A stretch of 64,000 bases of DNA from Dendrobium chrysotoxum. Lineage: Eukaryota; Streptophyta; Magnoliopsida; Asparagales; Orchidaceae. The notes under the pieces were generated by a model that was given only the letters and a program-made list of their open reading frames with translations, made no database searches and was not told the origin of the DNA. The position numbers and the translations under genes were made by a program. Where the stretch lies: NCBI GenBank assembly GCA_019925795.1, contig CM034313.1, forward strand, positions 91,853,663-91,917,662. The letters run 5' to 3'. Positions within the stretch are counted from its first letter, which is position 1, and each line of letters starts with the position of its first letter. Below, in pieces: positions 21,708 to 33,903 of this stretch.

Positions 21708-22017
21708 CTTGTCTACTAAAGGATTTGTACCGAGTAAATCACTAAGAGAAGCGTGTATTAGACGTCTTAGCCAAACACGCGCGTGCGATTGAAATTTGAA
21801 TTAATCGCATGTGAACAGTTTAATTGGTGCTAATTATTTTGTAGAAAATTTACTTAACGGTGCTTTGAACTTGACCAACTCGTTTGGTTTGCGAACCAAG
21901 TCTTTTTAGAAACTATATGTGGACTTCGTCCAACATCTTTCTTTGTTTTTTTTTTTTTTTTAAAGCTAAGAACGATTAAACTAACAACATAGAATATAAA
22001 TATATTTCGTTGAGATT

Positions 22018-22125
22018 CAGACTTCATTTGGGACGACTTTCTCACTACTTTATAAAGTAGCTTTTATTTTTGTGCTAAAAAGTTGTTTAATAAGCAGTAA
22101 GAAAGCAGTCCAATACGAACCCCAA
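22018..22125. repeat. Tourist-like MITE upstream of PLP-C
   Basis: ACTTCATTTGGGACGAC to AAGCAGTCCAATACGAA with inverted arms (AAAGTAGCTTTT / AAAAAGTTGTTTA). PLP-B lacks it, so it inserted after the duplication or was lost there. Confidence 0.65.
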
Positions 22126-22410
22126 TGAGAATAATTTTTTTTAAAAATGATCAGCATAGATGGGGATCAAAATTTCTCTTAATTACAAATGAATATCCAT
22201 TAAAAAAAAGAATTTTCACATATTTGTAGGTGGCACGATAAAAAATAGGTACATAAGGATTGAAATTTTATTATGAATATTGGATGAATGTAGACTACAG
22301 GAGATTATTATTATTCATTCGCCCTTGAAAATAAAATGAATATAATATATATGAAAATGATGGTGAAAGCCGGCGACGATAATACAGCCAGTTTGCAATG
22401 AAAAAGGAAT

Positions 22411-22855
22411 TCAGTCAAAACTCGATGAGTTTGCAACACCTAAATTTTAAAATCCCCTACTTCTCTTTACTCTGAGATCCTCCCTTTATAGATAAGGATA
22501 GTTGAAAACTTGCATATAAAATATTAGTTATAATTAAAAAACAAATCATTTAGGTCAGCCATCCGTCGAGGATCTTAATTAAAACAAGGAGAGGAGCCAT
22601 TCTTGATCTTGCACGTTTAAAGAATGGCAACTAACAATGTATATGTAGTTGCTTGCTCACCTTAACTTAAGCTTGATAAGCATCAATGTTGGTTCAATTC
22701 ATATTAAATTATTATTATTACTATTTTAGTTTATTATTTATTGGATCATATTTTATTGGGCTAATTCACATGCATGTTTATATAAAGGATTAAATAACCT
22801 TAGCCAAGCTTTATTCATCTTTCAAGTTGAATTAAAGAAAATTTGAATGTCTAAG
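22411..22855. other. Intergenic DNA, nothing recognised
   Basis: No gene, tandem repeat or element end can be supported. Confidence 0.5.
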
Positions 22856-23311
22856 TAGGGGTGTAAATGAGTCGTTGAGTCGATCGAGTAATAGCATTAT
22901 CGAGCTGAGCTCGTTTAGCTCATATAGAGCTCGACTCGGTCTCAAATGGAGCTCGTTTAATGAGCTCAAACTCGGCTGGCTGTATAAAAAACAAGCTCGA
23001 GCTTAACTTGATTACTCAAGCCCGAGCTCGGCTCGATTGAAAAGTTCAAACTTGACTCGTTTATAAAGATCAAAATTTTATTATCTTAAAAAATTCTTAA
23101 GAAAAAGGTATATTAAAAAATTTTAAAAATATATTTTAAAATCGAGTAGCTCAGCTAGCTAACGAGTAAAGTAAGAATAAGCTCGAACTCTGACTCATTT
23201 AGTAAATGAGCTCAATTACAGGCTCACGCTCAAACTCGAAACTCGATAAGTTCGGCTCACGAGCTCGTTAGAGAGTCGGGTTTAAACCGACTCGGCTCGC
23301 TTTCACCCCTA
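22856..23311. mobile_element. hAT-like non-autonomous element (TAGGGGTG ends)
   Basis: Begins TAGGGGTGTAAATGAGTC and ends GCTTTCACCCCTA. The interior is rich in alternating GAGCTCG, TCGGCTCG and AGCTCAAACTCG, as in the 25806 element. The flanks share only TAAG, so an 8-bp duplication is not preserved. Confidence 0.65.
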
Positions 23312-24795
23312 CTCATAAGTAACCAAAAAGATAGTTGATCAACATTTGTCCAAAATTGACATTTGATGACTACGAACAACCAATATATAACACCCATCTT
23401 CTCAATCACTTGATCTCTTCTCCAACACGAAGAACCACAAAGCGAATTGCTTGTAAATTGTAATCGCTTAACTTGTAATATTCTTTATTAAACATTGTTG
23501 GATGTTTGCCAATGAATGAAGTTTGACGTTTGTGATCCATCAATGTTTAACATCCAACTTCTCGTATGCTCACTTGATTGCTAAAGTTTCTCTTCCGTCA
23601 TCACCTCATGCTTACTAATGATAAAAATCCAACATTTGTATGCTATTGACATTTAATATTTGATTTTAAAGTTGCCAAAATCTTCTCTCAAATTAATATA
23701 ACAACTAAGATGGTTGCTCACTGTTGTCTCACTTCATATGTTCCTCGTCACCTGATGCTTGCCAATGATTGCAATCCATTAACAACTTTCATCAAATTTC
23801 TTGACTAGATGCCGTCCAGCTTTTGTTTTTAGTCAACATCCAATGTTTCTCAACCGCAGACTTTAGATGCATGTATTCTAGCTCACACTATCTCCCTCCT
23901 GGTTGTGCAATCTCCCATCCTATCTAAATATTAATGGAGCTAGATCTCCATTGTTGCTCGACTGTTAATATTTCATGTCAATCATTATCTAGCACTTATC
24001 AGCAATCAACATTTGATAACCATGACCCATATCCAACCCCCAAATTCGTAATTACAAATATCTCTTCCTAGTAGGAGAATAATCAAGCTGATTGTCATTT
24101 ATAACTTGATTTTTGTTATTAGTTGTCTATTGCCATATTACACTCATCACTAAATAAAAAATTTGAAATGTTGAGACTCTCCTATTATTACCACTAAAAA
24201 AGCCTCTTGTAGTTCAAGTAAACTAAATTGTATTAATATCTTTCAAGTTATGGGGAATTACGCTATTTGCAATCTTGAATTTACATTAATGAAATTATTT
24301 CAATCAATCACTGTGAAATTTTTCCTTTCTCAAATTTTCATGCTAAAAATATGAAATATTTGGTATACTAATTTTAACTTCTTTAAATACCCGTGTGAAA
24401 TCTTCTTGCAAAATATTTGTGGAAAATAATATTGTCTATTTCAATTAATAACTATCACATCTGATGAATGTCCATATGTAAAGACCTCAACATCATGTGC
24501 CCATAAATTTATAATCAATTAGTCTTACTCTACTCATCATCCAATCAATAATGACAAATCTCCTCGGCAACATCATAAAAACAAGCAATAATAGATTAAT
24601 TTGAAGCAAGTTAATATTTGGGGGCAACCCAAACTACACCATAAAAAGGATGTTTATGTCAACTTCTTAAGTTTAGCAACTCCTTTCCCATATCATATGT
24701 CAAATTATAAATTGATTGGTTCAATCTATTTTATTATGGATGCAATTTGTCATGTCACACTCTAAATGATAATCTCAGTTGATTTTATATATATA
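23312..24795. other. Intergenic DNA with dispersed repeat
   Basis: 23340-24100 holds loosely repeated phrases such as CATCAATGTTTAACATCCAA and CAACATTTGTATGCTATTGAC, related to 4720-4870 and more weakly to 52400-52530. No gene is visible. The rest is AT-rich. Confidence 0.4.
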
Positions 24796-25045
24796 TATAT
24801 ATAAAGAAGAATTTACTTCATTAAAAAGATAAAGGTACAAGCAAGTTCAAAAGAGGGCAAAGCAGCACAAACTAGAAGAGAACAACCTCGAGGAAACAAA
24901 TAATCATAAAGGAAAACTCAAAGCATCTGGGCTCAGTTAGTGGCGAAAATCTGTGACTATCCAAACGGTAGGCAGGGGCCATCCAAAAGAAGCAAGCATC
25001 AGGCCACAACGAAGAAGCCCAGAAATGGGCTTAGATGATTCAAAA
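24796..25045 (-). mobile_element. LINE 3' end fragment
   Basis: On the minus strand the segment ends TTTTTAATGAAGTAAATTCT followed by a short TCTTTATATA tail, the form of plant L1-type 3' ends, preceded by a G/T-rich 3' UTR. There is no coding sequence, so it is strongly 5'-truncated. The left limit (tail) is near an (AT)n run. Confidence 0.5.
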
Positions 25046-25510
25046 TATTTAATTTCTTTTATTATACATTAAGGTTATGAGAGAGAGGACTTTTTAAAGG
25101 ATTTTTTAAGTTTTTTTAAATATTCTTTCTTAAAACAAATTGTTTAGTTATTTTTGAGAACTATCAATAAAAAAAAAAAGTAATTGAAAAATGAAATCCT
25201 TCATTCTCTTTGTGCTTCTACTAACCTTCAATGCATAAGGGATAAGAAAAATAAAATAAAAATAAAAAGAGTAATAATAAAAATAATATATAGTATGTTT
25301 TAATTATTTAAGCATACCACTAAAAATCTATTTTTTAAGTCTTTTATAGCCATTATAGGTTTTTTCCCAATATTTTTAATCCATTAATCCAAGGAGCCTA
25401 AACTTTAGAAATCCAAATAAATTTGCGCTAATTCTCATGAGCTTAATAGCGGAGAAATAAATAATTCTCTTAACTATTGTATTCCCTTAATTTTGTCTCC
25501 ACATTAAATT
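25046..25510. other. AT-rich spacer
   Basis: Nothing recognised. Confidence 0.4.
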
Positions 25511-26640
25511 GTTATTGCTATTGTGTTAGTACACATTCCTTTCTTATAATAACATGTATATATAAATATTGTACCAAATGGATAATGCAAAATTAATCTT
25601 TCTTACAAATCTATTCTCTTCTATGTGGTATCAGAGCCCCATAATTTTTTCGAGTTCTTTCTCCTTTTAATGGCCTGTTCTCCCTCTATTGTTTCATCCA
25701 ACCCCAATGCCTGCATCATTCTCAATTTTTTTGATAGATCTCAAACTTTCATTGCCATCAACATCCAACACACCAATCAAAGTAACTACCTTGAACTCTC
25801 ATCATTAGGGCTGCAAGTGAACCAAACGTTCGATGAGCTACTCGATGCTCGGTTCGATTAAAGCTCGTTTGTGATCGTTTAACTAACTAAACAAACAAAC
25901 TTGAACAATATTTTAAATACTCGATCCTTAAATAAACAAGCTTGAACACTAATGTGTTCGGTTCATTTATGTTCACGAACAAAATCATTTGAAGTTCGTG
26001 AACAAGCTCGACATTGAGCTCAATAAAAAGCTCGATAAAAACTCGATTCGTGAGGCTGACTATGACATTCAGTAATTCATTAAGGAAGAAAATCCAGTAG
26101 TTCATTTTGATTGCTTAGAATGGTGGAAGGCTAACTTCATATTATTATTTGTTCAATAGATTGTTTGCTAAATATGTTCATGAACATAGCTCGTTAAGGC
26201 TTGTTTGTTTAAAGCTCGATAAGCACTAAACGAACCAAACATGAACCGAACATGAACCAAACATGAACACCCTTAAATTAAATGAACCAAACATGAGCAC
26301 AAACAATAAAGCTCGAATCAAACACGAACCAAACTTGAACATGCTAATGATAAACGAACTCAAACATGAACACTCACATACTCGGCTCGGCTCGGTTCGT
26401 TTGCAGCCCTACTCATCATGGCGACTTAAACTCCATAATAAACTCATCGAGTTTGATCTCATAAGATTTGCTTGTGGATCCTACCTATGTATAGCAAAAA
26501 TTTTACGCACCGATGTTGGCCATACAACAAATCATACCTAAACATTATAGATCTTCAAAGATCAGTTTATTTTTTGTGCCACTGCTGGCTTTATCTATCG
26601 AGATCTGATTGATGAGCTAGCCATGCTTGGTTACCCATTT
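25511..26640 (+). pseudogene. Decayed Ty1/copia element: LTR end, primer site and gag start, split by a hAT insertion
   Basis: TGGTATCAGAGC at 25626-25637 is the tRNA-iMet primer site used by plant copia elements; the sequence to its left is presumably the end of an LTR. From the ATG at 25670 a gag-like reading follows, containing FIAINIQHTNQSNYLELSS, and after the hAT element (25806-26411) WRLKLHNKLIEFDLIRF, which together fit the SNYLxWRxQL...L.G segment of copia gag. Stops appear after about 26540. No later domain is present. Confidence 0.65.
25806..26411. mobile_element. hAT-like non-autonomous element with perfect 8-bp duplication
   Basis: TAGGGCTGCAAGTGAACC on the left and GGTTCGTTTGCAGCCCTA on the right are inverted repeats. 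CTCATCAT flanks both sides (25798-25805 and 26412-26419), as expected for hAT. The 606-bp interior is made of AGCTCG/AAACGAACC-type repeats without transposase. Confidence 0.9.
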
Positions 26641-26702
26641 GATAAGATGATCTCACACTAAAAATTCTATGTGTCCATGATTATGAATAGATGAATTTCT
26701 GA

Positions 26703-27111
26703 CACTACAGGAAAACCTTTGTTTACCTGCGGCATTTCCGGTGGAATTATATCCATCGGTAAAAGCGACGGTGTAATCAGCAGATATTCCGCTAGTAAAT
26801 TAGTGATGGATTTTCCGGCGGATAAACCGTTGGCATGTCTATTAGTATTTGTAAAACTGATGAAATTTTCGGCAGAAAATACGCCAAAAATTGCCTATGA
26901 AATTTTCGCCAGCTTACTTAAACCCGACGAAATAGTTCCGCCGGAGAAAGCCCTACTTTCCTCCCGCAGTTGTCTTCCTTCTCATTTTACTCTAGCTCGT
27001 TTGGTTCGCTCCCACTCGCATCAGTCGCCTCAGCCGAACGCCGCCTCCGTTGACACTGCTCCATCACCCGACGTTCGTCGCCTCAGACGCCAAAAATCTA
27101 CCATAAATTTA
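26703..27111 (+). mobile_element. CACTA-like element end fragment
   Basis: CACTACAGGAAAACC is the typical CACTA terminus and is followed by subterminal repeats (TTCCGGTGG, TTTTCCGGCGGAT, TTTTCGGCAG, ATTTTCGCC) and then a C/T-rich stretch. No opposite terminus (CCTGTAGTG) occurs before 28 kb. 27546-27610 again shows GGTAAATCCGTCGAAAAT, which may be more of its subterminal DNA beyond an RTE insertion. An open frame at 26719-27117 reads through these repeats and is not a gene. Confidence 0.6.
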
Positions 27112-27545
27112 TCTTGATTAGCCCATTTATTTTTGCATTGGTCATGGATGTTCTCGGTAGACATTTGCAAGAGATTGTACCATGGTGCATGCATTTTGTT
27201 GATGATATTCTTCTTTTTGATAAGACTAGAGAGGGAGTTAATGTGGATACTATTAGTAAAAATTCAAATTGGATGGTTAAAGTGGAGGAATGCATTGGGA
27301 TTATTGTACAAAGATGAGAATGCTCATGAGTGGCTTTACTCTTAGAGATAAGATACAAAATGAGCATATATATGAAAAGGTTAGAGAATCTCCTATGGAA
27401 GATAAGATTATAGAGAGTGAGAGAGTTGCCTTAAATGGTTTGGTCACACAAAATGACAGCCTCCCGATGACCTAGTTAGGAAAGTAGAGGTATTAGATTT
27501 GGCATATATTAAGAAAGGTAGATGTATAAAAACATGGGAAGAGTG
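27112..27545 (+). pseudogene. Decayed RTE-type LINE reverse transcriptase fragment
   Basis: In three frames one can read FALVMDVLGRHLQEIVPW, FVDDI, WLKWRNALGLL, RMLMSGFTLRDKIQNEH and KVRESPMEDKI, all with counterparts in the intact RTE frame at 49192-50412. A large internal deletion joins the FVDDIL part to the WLKWRN part. It ends near AAAACATGGGAAGAG and lacks the 3' tail. Confidence 0.8.
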
Positions 27546-28180
27546 CAAACTATATTTTCACATGCCAAGAAAGTCGGTAAATCCGTCGAAAATATCTCTG
27601 GCGCAAATTGCATTTTCACACAGATACCCTCTCTGAAGACCTATACACGCCTTTTTTAGCGTAGTAGGATTGAAAACTATGGACGCGGTGTCACCAGACA
27701 CCGCCCGTACATATCTTTCTTGACGTGGAGAGCAGGCTAGGACTCATTAAGTTTCTCCTAAATGGGGGAAAAGCTAAGAGGCTGCCAAATTTTTTATTGA
27801 TAGGGGACATGTGTGAAATAACACCATCATATTTACAAATTAATTTGAATTTAGTATATTTTCCTTCAATAGATGTTACTCCAATTTTTAATATCTTTAT
27901 ATTATATGTAGGATAAATTCTTTATATTATGGATATTAAAAATCAAAGAAGTTAGATGTATAAACGATTGACGCAATGACGAAAGATATTAATAGATGAG
28001 TTTATTAATGGGATGAATTTTTTCATCTAGATAACTTGTCAACTGCCTAGTTTCATCTAAGATAGAAAGTTTCGATGGTCATATTCTAAACATAAAAATC
28101 AAGTGCACCTAAGACTAGATGACATAATTGTTGATCTATATCATAGAGGGTTCATGCTAGGATATTGGTATTACACCAAG
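27546..28180. other. Non-coding DNA, partly CACTA-like
   Basis: 27546-27620 has CACTA-like subterminal repeats. Beyond that nothing is recognised. Confidence 0.4.
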
Positions 28181-29480
28181 AGTCATTATTTTGACTCAAA
28201 TGGATTAGTTTTGACTGGATCTAGGCTCAGTTGACTAAGTCAACTATTGACTGAGCCAGGAGTTCAATCAAATTTGAATCACTAAGAGAAGTGATCATAT
28301 GAGTTTGAATGGGTTTTGAGAACATTTGAAGCTTGATTCAAAATGAAAGAGCTTAAGGGTTTGAATTGGTCAACATGGGTTGACTTGGTCAACCAGGTTG
28401 ACCTGGGGCTAGAATTTCAGTTGGAGTGATTTAATTTGATGAAAGAAGTCTGGTAGAGGTAGTTTCAGGGTTTGGAACAATCATTCAGGTCAAATGACAT
28501 ATTCAGGCCCTTAATGGGTCATTGGGTCAGCCCTAATTGACTTGGTCAACCAGGTTGACCCAGGAACTGGGAATGTGCTCAATAGGTTCAATTTGATATT
28601 TGGAATATGCTAGAAGTGATTGTATTGGATTTGGAGCTCATTTGATCAAAGGTGACCATTCACACCCCTAGGGGGTATTTTGGTCATTTTGACCCCTGGA
28701 TAACTGGGGGTCAAAGTGAGTCCAATAAAGTACAGTTTATTATTCAATGAATCATAATCAAGGGTCTGAAAGTGATTGGAGGCTTTGGTGAAGCTCCAAG
28801 GTCAAAAGCCACTGGGTGCAAGGTCCAGTGATATAGGTTGTAAATATTTGAAGGTTTTACAGCCTTTAGAAATCATTCCAATTTTTGGGGTTAGAGATCT
28901 CATAATGAGCTTAAATTTAGAGGGTTTCATCTAGAGACATGTCACATCAGTATGCAACTGATAGACCCTAAATTAGAGATTATTTGATAGGGTTTTGAAG
29001 GGTTCAAAGATTCACTAGAAAAGGCTTTTAGGACCTAAGCCTTTAGCCTTGGGTTTTGGGTTTGAATCTGTATTTGATCTGGATATTGATTGAGGTTTGA
29101 ATTGAATTAAGGTCTGGATTGACTGGGGTTCAAGATTGATTTGAATTCTGGATTTGATTTGATCATTGATTGATCTAGAGTCTGGGTAGATCTAGGACAT
29201 GGGTAGATTCTAGGACCTGAAGTCTAGAAGAATCCTAAGGTCTAGGAGGTCTCTAGAGTCTAAAAAATCCTAGGGTCTAGTCTAGACGAGTCTTAGGATG
29301 TAGAGTAGATCCTAAAGTCTGAATTCTAGGAAGATCCTAGGGTTTTGGATTCTAGAATGATCATAGGATCTAGGATGGTCTATAAGCTATACTGATCTAG
29401 GGTCATGATTGATTTGAATCTGGATTGATCTTAAAGTTTAGATTAATTTAAGATCAGATTGATCATTGGGTTAAGATTGA
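28181..29480. repeat. Decayed repeat block with TTGACC palindromes
   Basis: Two copies of a 24-bp near-palindrome built from TTGACT, GGTCAACC and AGGTTGACC lie at 28380-28403 and 28537-28560; a third lies far away at 31625-31648. 29090-29470 is a degenerate run of GATCTAGG/TCTGGATTGA phrases. It may be the edge of an old LTR retrotransposon; no protein domain is left. Confidence 0.45.
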
Positions 29481-31729
29481 TCCTAATGATTGAAAAGATC
29501 ATAAGGTCTGGATTGGTCCTACTGACTTCATACAAAAATGAGGTCAACAGGACGAAAATAAAACACTGTAATGAAACAAATAAAAAAATTAAAAATGTAA
29601 TAGAAAGTAAAGGACACATGTGTACCTCCGAAAGGACATCACTCTGCGGGGGAACAGAATGCAAAGAGTAGTACCGTACTATCTAGAGGACAAAATGATC
29701 ACAGGCCTTTGCGCTCTTCACAAGCGGGCCAATGAGAGGGCAGATTAGATCATACATACAATTAACCATTGAGGATAGCGGCTCTCACCTATGTACCTCG
29801 ATGGGTAATAATATGCATGACCTAATCAGAGTTACGGGGTTTTCCCCACCCAATACATTAGCTCAAGTGAGGTTTATTTGATTGGGGGATTCAATTTCCC
29901 ATGGGCGCAAGCCCCCGTAGTTAATTACATCTCAAGCTGAGGCCTGAGAAGACTCTCAATTAAGGATCCTATATTATACTCTCAAATGAGATTTACATAT
30001 ATGGAGGAGAATATAAAGTTCCTACTCAAAGGAAAGAAAAAGTTCAACTTAGCTTAGTCAACATACGTGGCTCACATCAGCATCCGGAGGGACTAGGATG
30101 ATGTGAAGAAATTGGATAAAAGAAATAAACAACACACTCAGATCATACAAGAGAGAAGGATGGAGGTGGTGTCATCCGTGTGACATGGATAGGCAGGATT
30201 TATAGCCTCTGAAGGATCGAGGGCTTACCTACTTATGAGGTATACTATGAGACACCGATAGTAGTAGCCTTGAAGCCTAAATCTAGAGTGGGTTTAGTGT
30301 TCTATACACAATACTAACACCCGTGTCTTTGCTAATGCAATGCAAAATCTGGACATACCCCGGCATGCATTGGGGAGCCAGCTAATCACCTAGTCAATTT
30401 AAAATCATGAGTCCAATCATTTTTTATGAAAGAGTGGTAGGGAGGCTTAAAGTTTTTGAGAAGTGGGACCGACATCTAGAGATTATCCTAAGTGATCTCT
30501 TAACTTATGTTGGGTGAAAAATATTGAAACAAATATAGTTAAAATTTTAGACTCACATTTAAATTGGTTTCTAATGCAATGCATGTTGATCGACTCGATT
30601 AAATGCTTTAAATGTACATGAAGCATTTTTAAAAAAGCTTAAAAATAGGTTTTATCCTAGAGTGCATAGGCTCCCCTTGACAGATCTAAACCCTTATAGG
30701 CCAAGTGGTCTGCTAGAACCCGCAGGCAGGGAGTGGCCTAACAAATGGAAAAAGTAATACAATAAATATGCTATGCAAACTCCCGATGGTCCCGGGCTTA
30801 CTTCTTAAGAGCGTTAAAGTTTTTATGTTATCTTAAAAAATTTAATTAAGTTTAAATAGAAAAATTTTGGGCGTACCCTCACAAGCCTCTGATCGAATCT
30901 AGGCTAAAATATAAGCAACACGCAAATGCCAAAAAACTAAGAAAAGCAGGCAACCCTATATCGCAATCATCATTAAATCAAGCATAATAAATAATTAAAT
31001 TAATCAAATAAATGTCCATAGGCCAACAATCTTTTATTATAACTCAGAGTTTGCAGAAAAGTAAAGTGGTCGGGCACCACTGATAATAACTCGGATTCTA
31101 ATCCTACTGAATGACGCAAGTCTTAAAAGAAAGGCATTTTATCTTCAAGTCTTCATCTTTAATGTCTTTATATGGATTGTCTTCCTTCAGATCGGCTCCC
31201 TTCGGTCTTCATAAGGTTCGTCCTCCAGAAGGATACCCAAATGAATAAGAAATTCCCTTTAAAGGGCCTTTTTTCTCTTTGGGTACCTAGTATTTGAAAT
31301 GCTTCATTTTTTAAGACTTTCACAACTCGATACTTTTATAAATTACATCAAATTATATTATTAAAAAATAGAAAATTAGACTCTCGTGCATGGTTTTCCT
31401 AAGTAGTTAATATAAAACATCCCAAGCAATTTATATATGGAAATAAAGAACACATTGCCAGTCACACTTGGCCATGCCCTTATTTATTTTTGAGGGGCTT
31501 AGCAGCTGAAGCACATGTAGCAAACATTTATATACATGATTATTATTTTTTTAGCCCCCCTTTTATTAGCGCTGCATGAGCATGGCCACCTGTAGAGAAT
31601 ATCGCTAGTATCAAGTAACTCGGGTTGACTTAGTCAACCAGGTTGACCTAAGGCATGGGTCTAGGTCCAATGAGTCAGGCTTGACCCACTGAACCCTAGG
31701 GAGGTGGGATTTGAGAAAATCAAGGTCAA
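29481..31729. other. Long non-coding stretch, probably old retroelement
   Basis: No coding domain is visible. 29690-30420 has a moderate GC content and an inverted repeat GGGCGCAAGCCCCC near 29903, and 31590-31700 resembles the repeat at 28200-28570. The two bracketing similar segments about 3.2 kb apart could be remnants of LTRs. Confidence 0.35.
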
Positions 31730-32280
31730 CAACACCAAGATTTAACGTGGAAAAACTCAAAATAAATAAAAAAAAACTATAGAATCACATTAGACCAAGA
31801 AATCCACTATAAAAATTAGAAGAAATAAGTATATATCTCTCATTTGTCTTGCTCTCTCATTGTGTTTATAAACTATTGCATCATTCTACACTTAGAACAA
31901 ACAAAGAGATATAATACATATCATCAAGGGAAGTCGCCCTTGAGAAAAATGAGAAATAAAAACTGTCAAGTTCACCTCATAGCACTGCAATGCCAGTTTG
32001 GAGTACTGTGGCGCTCAACTTGTCAGTTGGCTCATATGACAATGATGCGGCAGCGAGAATACAGCTCTGTGGAGCTTTGCTCTTTGTTGAGTTCGCAGGA
32101 AAATGTCAAGCGAATAATGCAGCATCGTGGTGCTTGGGTACATAGCACCTAGACTCTTAGGTACAACCGAACCCAAGCAGGGGGAGGTCCCCCTCACCCC
32201 TAGCGAACACGATAAACTGAGTTGTGGTCCATGACTACTGAACAACTTGATTGACTAACAAAATTAGATTCCACACAAAA
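31730..32280 (-). mobile_element. Solo LTR, minus orientation
   Basis: Read on the minus strand it starts TGTGTGGAATCTAATTTTG, passes CCACAACTCAGTTTATCGTG and a GGGGGACCTCCCCCTGCTT block, and ends in AGTTTTTCCACGTTAAATCT. The same order of blocks is found on the plus strand at 59775-60254. No coding DNA adjoins it. Confidence 0.65.
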
Positions 32281-33278
32281 TTAACATGCTTATTTCTTTT
32301 GAAAGAGAGAAAATTCTTTTATTCGAACAATTTTTATAATAAAATGGTAAATGAAAAATAGAAGAAAAATAATACAGAATTACTCAATATAAGAAATCGA
32401 GATATAATTTATAAACATTTTTAAAAATTTAATATTTAAAATCTTGAATACTAATATATCTTAGCTGCATCTAATATCCATATTTTTTAAATAAGTCGAG
32501 TTAGGAATGGCTCAAGCTTGGCTCATTAGCTCATAGAGCTCGACTCATGAGCCATTTATTGAGTCAAGCTTGAGCCGACTCATGAGTTAGCTTGACTCAC
32601 ATACACCTCTATCAGGAAGTAATGCATTGTACGTATTTAGATATGAATTATATGATATGCACATACTCGCTGTTCATTTAAGTCAACATGCATTTTTTTG
32701 GTTTACTACAAAGATTTTGATCATATGTATATTGATTTCTACATTAATGAGTATATGATAATTACTATTATTCTTCATATAATGTGATATATGTGAAAAA
32801 GAGTAAGAAAAGTTGGTGAGAAATGGTTGATCGATTCAGGTTGGGTAGAGATATGTTATTTTGTACAGGAGAGTAAGCCGACGGATTTTTTTTTTTTAAA
32901 TGAAAGATTTGTGGTGTAATCTTAATGATATGAAAAAGGAGGTATAAAGTGACTGATATGATATGATACATTGATGGAAAAGAAGTGATGACCTTTTACA
33001 TGAAAGCCACCTGACAGACTTGTGATATGTGATATGAAACTAATTTATGAAAATATGACTAACATGATTGAAATTGATTCTTACAAGGCTCAATATAGGA
33101 AAAACACCATAGGTAGTCAGATGTTCTATCTTGCTTATATTATTTATATTAATACATTATTTGTATATGCATATGATAGGAGCATATGTGATAGATTTCA
33201 CATGTGACATGATATGATATAATCTATACATGATACAAGTATGAGATATGAATTATACAATAACATAGATATATACAC
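32281..33278. other. Intergenic DNA with hAT-like scrap
   Basis: 32490-32615 is a short AGCTCGACTCATGAGCC-type fragment ending ACTCACATACACCTCTA, a decayed hAT-like end. The remainder is AT-rich. Confidence 0.4.
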
Positions 33279-33279
33279 A

Positions 33280-33316
<37 letters not shown>

Positions 33317-33331
33317 CACACACACACACAC
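33279..33331. repeat. (CA)n microsatellite
   Basis: About 25 CA units, interrupted once near 33315, followed by a short GT stretch. Confidence 0.9.
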
Positions 33332-33346
33332 ATATGTATGTGTGTG

Positions 33347-33903
33347 TAGGGGTGTCAAAATAGGGTTTCGGGTTGAACCGAAATTGACCCGGGTTCAAAC
33401 GGGTCAATACTAATCCGACCTGGGTAGGTAAACGGGTTAAAAATTCAGATTATGACCCGACCCGTCAGGTTGCCGGGTTGACCCAACCTGACACAAAACG
33501 GCAACAGGATGGCGGAGCGGCAGGCGGCAGCAGCGGGCGGGCAGGATAGTGGGCAGAGCAGCACGCGGCCGTGAGCAGGCAAGGCAGCGCACGAGCAAGC
33601 TCTCCGCGAGCGGGCAGGGCAGCGAGCAGGAAGAGCGAGGCCACGCGGGCAGGCACACTGGCGTACACTGGCAGCCTCAGGCGGCAGCTGGCAGGTGCGG
33701 GCAGGGCGTGGGCAGCCGGGGCAGGTGCGCGGGCAGCCGGGGCAGTGCGGGCAGCTCATTTTAAATGGGTTTCTGGGTTGACCCGGCAACCCATCAGGTC
33801 AACCCAAATCCGACCATTTTTGAAATCGGGTCGGGTCAAACTCGAAATTTTCGGGTCAGGTTCGAGTCAGATTTTTGTGTCGTGTCAAATATTGACACCC
33901 CTA
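33347..33903. mobile_element. hAT-like element with GC-rich core
   Basis: TAGGGGTGTCAAAATAGG on the left and AATATTGACACCCCTA on the right are inverted repeats. The flanks TGTGTGTG (33339-33346) and TGTGTATG (33904-33911) are a 7/8 match. Subterminal GGGTTGACCCGG/CGGGTCAA repeats surround a core (33490-33755) of GCAGGC/GGGCAG simple-sequence type, which creates overlapping frames on both strands that are not genes. Confidence 0.75.

Larger units (their letters stand above)
18630..22410. repeat. Segmental duplication, right copy (contains PLP-C)
   Basis: Counterpart of 5030-8440, about 13.6-14 kb away and in the same orientation. It is longer because of a second MITE in intron 2 and extra DNA, including another MITE, upstream of the promoter. 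Confidence 0.85.

Noticed and set aside
26719..27117. 132-codon open frame
   Set aside because: It reads through CACTA-like subterminal repeats and shows no domain.
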